Part shown: piece after piece, positions 60,240-64,000 of the stretch
Layout: every line of letters begins with the position of its first letter
Position numbering within the stretch: the stretch's first letter is position 1
Assembly: GCA_035610365.1 (NCBI GenBank)
Contig: CM069433.1
Coordinates: 134,062,545 to 134,126,544, forward strand
Source: Aquatica leii
Taxonomy: Eukaryota; Arthropoda; Insecta; Coleoptera; Lampyridae
Length of the DNA: 64,000 nt
Direction of reading: 5' to 3'
Notes under the pieces: generated by a model
Told to the model about the DNA's origin: nothing
Database searches by the model: none
What the model saw: only the letters and a program-made list of their open reading frames with translations
Translations under genes and position numbers: made by a program

Positions 60240-60496
60240 ACCACCGGCTGCGATACCCTACAACCAAATAAGATAAGCTTACATTAAGATAAGTTCTATC
60301 TGATTTTTTTAGCTGTTAGTTTGAACAATTAGTTTAGTCCTTAATAGGAAAGTATTTTATTTTACATTGGTTTCACCTACCTGATATAACACCGTGGGTT
60401 TATTTTTTTTTGTTTTCATTTATTTTAAAATCGCTGCAGATATTTCAATGCAAACACCGGTTTTGTTCACGGGGGGCAGCAAGGATAAAAAGTACC
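60240..60496 (+). other. 3' untranslated region with polypurine tract
   Basis: Non-coding after pol. CACGGGGGGCAGCAAGGATA near 60470 is the polypurine candidate just before the LTR start TGTAAGAAATAG. Confidence 0.55.
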
Positions 60497-60988
60497 TGTA
60501 AGAAATAGTTTCGTACGCGGGACTTAGGTACTCTTACAGCCGTTTTTCCTCGAGATAACGCGAACAAAAACCAATAAAAAAAAACTTATAAAACCATTCG
60601 ACACAACGCATAATCATAACTTTTATAACCTTAAATAAAGAAGGGTTAACGTGAACACGCGTGTTTTCTATAGTGAGCGAAACCTATACAATTATAATTT
60701 ATACAAAGTACAGGAAAAAAACTGTAGTTCATAATTTATTATTCTTTGTACAGTATAACTTAGTAAACGATATTTAATACAGGGCAGTTTTATTAAAAAC
60801 TTAAGAATCTACTGCCATCGTTATGCTCTTTTTCTTTACTTGTGCCATTGCTTAATTCTAATGTCGATAGGAGTTCTGGGTTGATCATAGCCTTCTCCGT
60901 GGTCGGTTGTTTAACCCAGTGGCGCCTCCCGGAAATTTAATTAATTTAATTTTGTTTAATCGGAAATCAGTACTCACCCCATTCCTGA
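60497..60988 (+). repeat. 3' LTR of the Ty3/gypsy element, right part missing
   Basis: It begins TGTAAG, complementary to the TTACA end of the 5' copy, so the LTR termini are defined. The part 60674-60988 matches the 5' LTR; the last ~78 bp are absent and the sequence changes to the inverted gene duplication at about 60990. Confidence 0.75.
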
Positions 60989-60989
60989 T

Positions 60990-61840
60990 GTTATGGCCGA
61001 CTCAACACACTGCCGGTTGTTTTAGGTTTAGTAAAAGCAGAGTGATGTATCAACTCTGTTTGTTTTTTTGGCATCTATTTTTGTTGTGGTTTTCGTTATG
61101 GCCGACACAACACTTGAAGGTTTTTTAGTAACTCGACCAGAACTTGAAGGATTGTTGGCTGAATTTATTTGTTTTTTCATTGTTTCCTTTATTTATTTTT
61201 TAGTGTCGGGTGGCAATGGCTTTGGTTTAGGAGCCATCGTAGTTGGTTTAGGAGCCATCGTACTTAGGTTAGGCATTGGTACGATCTCTGCTGTCTTTGT
61301 TGCGGTGCTATTGGTCAAAGGTTTGCTGGTGGTAGTCTTTGCCGCAACCGCTGGAGTTCGAATAGCTAGCGCTTTTGAGGCTAGCCTAGCGGTAGTCGAC
61401 GAAGTCGTAGCTGGCCTAGCTGTAGTTTTTTTTTAACACCAGTCCTTGTTGAACTAACTTTAGCGGGAACAGATTTGTGATCGGTTGCCTGGGAGCAGCC
61501 GTCGTGCTCGATACTTACTTGACCAAAAGCTTAGCATATCCATTTAAAAGAAGTTTCTTCTCCAAAGTGCTTGGTGTCGTTTTACTAGTAGAGCCAAACA
61601 GTGTACTAGTTGTTGTTGTGGGTGTCTTAGATTTAGTTACAGTCAAAGCAGTCTTCAATAGGGTCGGTTTAGGTGCGGGTGATTTACTCAACGGTTTCGT
61701 GGTAGTAGCTGTCGGTTTTAATAAAGGTTTCTTCGCTGTTACAGTAGTTTTTGGTTTACTATCAGGTTTCTTTTGTGCAACAGCAGTAGCTGCTGCTATT
61801 GCGGTAACTGTAGTCACAATCGGGAGCTACTATCGAAACT
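60990..61840 (-). pseudogene. Inverted copy of a Thr/Pro/Lys-rich coding region
   Basis: I do not recognise the protein. From 61838 leftward the minus strand encodes TVTAIAAATAVAQKKPDSKP, then KPLLKPTATTTKPLSKSPAP, LKTALTVTKSKTPTTTTS and, after frame changes, KTTARPATTSSTTARLAS and APKPTTMAPKPKPLPPDTKK. The composition (Thr, Pro, Lys, Ala) suggests a disordered linker of a structural or mucin-like protein. Frame breaks near 61510 and 61440 and a stop after PDTKK mark it as a pseudogene. The Gly/Val-rich plus-strand frames here are its complement. It mirrors the copy at 63448-64000. Confidence 0.65.
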
Positions 61841-64000
61841 TTAGTTGATAATGTAGCTGAGAGCGGAGAAAAATTCAAAGACGAATGGAATTACATTTCT
61901 CCAAAACGAACGACGGTTTCTCTAGTTTACGAAAAATTAACAGACGATTTGGCCCAATCTCCGAGACGGGGACTTTAATAACGATTACGATTAACGTTCC
62001 TAATTTACAAGATTTTGAATTGGCAATTAAACTAAGGCCTAGCGACCTCGAAGAATATGTTTGTGATAATGAAACCGATAACGCGTCTACCTTAACAATT
62101 CAAGAAGTAATAGAAAATTTACTCACCGGAAAATGCATAGAGAAAATTAAATTCCACTCTTGTCAAATTTCCAAATACCGCAGAATTTCATTTTGGACCA
62201 AATTTAACTTTTTTTAGAATTCCCGGTAGTTTTGGAAATGATCTGGATAATATCAATTTGAACAAATCCCAAGCATTGATCAAGGAAGAAGATCTTATGT
62301 CTATGTCGTTTGACCAAGATAAAGAAGACTCTGACAATAATCCGTTCGATGTAAATCAAGCTCAGGTACTTTCCGACAATATTGATGATTTCTTGGAAAA
62401 ACGTAAAGAAAATGAAGAAAAAAATCCTGTATTAGAAGAGCAGTTTGAACCTATTATTGAAAGGGAATTGTACCCATTCCAGTCGAACTGCAAGAAGCAG
62501 AGCCAATCGTACTAGCACAAGATGAGGTTCTAGAAACACTTCAGTCCCAAATCTTTAGTGAGCTTTTGCTTAATATCCAGTCTCCTATTACCGATGAACA
62601 AGAATCAGGCGTTGCAGATTTATCTTCGCCAGTTCTTAAAATTCCCGAAAGTCAGTTGCCACCAGCTGTAGAAGCCTTTTAGCCGGAACCTACTAGTCCT
62701 ACACAGGAACCGACTCCAAGACTCGATTCCCCCGTTTTAGAAGTAGTAGAATATAGGCTGCAATCTCCAGTCTTGGCAATGAGCAGAGATCACAATTTGC
62801 AATTGTAGATTTAGACGAACCGACACTTTCAGCGGTTGCACAATCACCTACATTAGATGTGTTACATTTGTCGACTATCGAACACGAAAAGGCAGAATCG
62901 CTTTTACCAATCGAAGAATCTAAAATATGTTCGTCGTTACAGGAAGAATTTTGTGAGCCATCTTCGCTTTTCTACCAGCAACCGACTAATTTAAGTAACG
63001 ATGTTATAGTCAAAGTAAACACGCCCGAAAGGGTTCAATTTCCACATATGGATTTAATCCTATCTCCATCAACTCAAATTGAACAACCTCTGCAATCGCA
63101 TTCACCAATTTCTACGGCACAGTCTCCTATTATTCTTCTTCCTCAAGAATTAGATTCTACCTTATCGGTAGCTTTGCCAACGGAAGAACCGACTTTCGCA
63201 AGGCCATTGTGTTCGTTAAATGACGCATTTATTCAAGAAACCACGATAGGTATGAGTTCCTTCTTAGAACGATCGTTAATACCAGATATAGCATCACCTC
63301 TAAGTGGCAACGAGATTCAATTTCAATACGTAATGGAAAATGTAGAAATCAAATCCGAAATGATTGCACCCGAGTTTCCAGTAGAAACTGCAACTAAACC
63401 ATCTAAAGAAAGTAAAACCGAGGATATTAAAAACGAGGAGACTCAAGTAGTTTCTATAGTAGCTCCGATTGTAACTACAATTACGGCAATAGCAGCAGCT
63501 ACTGCTGTTGCCAAAAAGAAACCTGAACCAAAAACTACTGTAGCAGCAAAGAAACCTTTATTAAAACCGACAGCTACTACGGCGAAACCATTAAGTAAAT
63601 CTTCCGTACTTAAACCAACCCTATTAAAGACTGCTTTGACTGTAACTAAATCTAAGACGCCAACCACAACTAGTACACTGTTTGGCTCTACTACTAAAAC
63701 GACACTAAGCACTTCGAAAAAAAAACTTCTTTTAAATGGATATGCTAGTCTTTGGTCAAGTAAGTATCGAACACGACGGCTGCTCCCAGGCAACCGATCA
63801 CAAATCTGTTCTCGCTAAAGTTAGTTCAACAAGGACTGTTGTTGAAAATAAAACTACAGCTAGGCCAGCTACGACTTTGTCGACTACCGCTAGGTTATCC
63901 TCAATTGCACGAGCTACTCGAACTCCAGCGGTTGCGACAAAGACTACCACCAGCATGCCTTGGACCAATAGCACCGCAAAAAAAACAACAGGGACCGTAA
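61000..64000. repeat. Large inverted duplication (arms >=550 bp, ~1.6-kb spacer)
   Basis: The left arm ends at about 61840 and the right arm starts at about 63448. They are reverse complements with scattered differences and small indels (for example TCTAAGACGCCAACCACAAC against the complement of 61600-61630). The right arm is cut by the window edge, so arm length is a minimum. Confidence 0.8.
61841..64000 (+). pseudogene. Upstream part and second copy of the same Thr/Pro/Lys-rich gene (runs off right edge)
   Basis: The plus strand carries one long, frame-broken coding region. It begins EKFKDEWNYISPKRTTVSLV, then SDLEEYVCDNETDNASTLTI, acidic stretches (SFDQDKEDSDNNPFDVNQAQ), then SP-rich segments (LQSHSPISTAQSPIILLPQE). 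From 63448 comes the Thr/Pro/Lys region TTITAIAAATAVAKKKPEPK, which continues to the window end. Breaks lie near 61975, 62215, 62480, 62680 (TAG) and 62800, with the longest intact piece at 62859-63818. No domain is recognised. The regular Ser-Pro and Glu-rich composition resembles cytoskeletal linker proteins, but that is only composition. It may be a decayed duplicate of a host gene exon. Confidence 0.6.

Noticed and set aside
60010..60480. Envelope gene of the gypsy element
   Set aside because: The interval after pol is too short and shows no open frame or envelope-like features.
61068..61848. Two Gly/Val/Leu-rich plus-strand frames resembling membrane proteins
   Set aside because: They are antisense to the Thr/Pro/Lys-rich inverted copy, whose coding sense is confirmed by the mirrored region at 63448-64000.
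1..64000. tRNA, rRNA or other structural RNA genes
   Set aside because: I saw no convincing tRNA A/B boxes with a cloverleaf or rRNA-like stretches, but a covariance search was not possible.

Overview
This is a strongly AT-rich eukaryotic window, almost certainly from an arthropod and probably an insect. The reasons are the mix of element families (a piggyBac close to the founding moth-type element, R1-type and RTE-type LINEs, Tigger/pogo, Tc1/mariner relatives with a DUF4817-type N-terminus, Penelope-like elements, Ty3/gypsy), short GT-AG introns and long non-coding AT-rich stretches. Large-genome beetles carry this mix, but the order cannot be fixed from the sequence. No complete host protein-coding gene is visible. 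The window reads as transposon-filled intergenic or intronic DNA, with two gene-like fragments at its edges.

Layout. 1-0.66 kb (-): partial Myb/SANT-like gene running off the left edge. 2.8-5.0 kb: fold-back element whose ends are inverted arrays of a ~16-bp unit, with a truncated Tigger-type MITE inside. 6.4-6.9 kb: near-perfect palindrome of ~510 bp without spacer. 7.03-7.76 kb: complete Tigger-type MITE with TA target duplication. 10.75-11.93 kb: decayed mariner-like element. 15.75-23.14 kb: relic of the autonomous Tigger-type parent, broken by a 2-kb fold-back element (15.93-17.91) and a 4.1-kb hAT-like insertion with an 8-bp target duplication (18.71-22.83). 24.0-25.0 kb (-): gypsy pol relic. 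25.0-25.7 kb (+): hAT relic. 28.4-30.15 kb (-): R1-type LINE. 30.6-31.0 kb (-): second piggyBac lineage, N-terminal remnant.

33.34-35.68 kb: structurally complete piggyBac with TTAA duplications; its transposase has one in-frame stop and an Asp-to-Asn change at a predicted catalytic position. 35.8-37.2, 45.6-47.3 and 51.3-52.35 kb (-): three decayed RT-endonuclease LINEs. 39.7-40.0 kb: small inverted-repeat element. 42.0 and 44.1-45.1 kb: two more mariner-type relics. 52.6-55.25 kb (-): Penelope-like element with YIDD and a degenerate GIY-YIG region, interrupted by a 968-bp MITE with internal ~170-bp tandem repeats. 55.5-60.99 kb (+): Ty3/gypsy LTR element with frameshifted gag-pol and LTRs each missing their outer part.

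60.99-64.0 kb: an unrecognised Thr/Pro/Lys/Ala-rich coding region present as an inverted duplication that runs off the right edge.

The most useful leads are the two fold-back elements built from inverted tandem arrays, the palindrome carrying a possible hammerhead-like core, the piggyBac copy, the inverted gene duplication, and a motif at 27.87-27.94 kb that looks like a recursive splice point or 42-nt micro-exon. That last motif would mean the window lies inside a very long plus-strand intron. Similarities to families are from memory of their motifs; no database search was possible.
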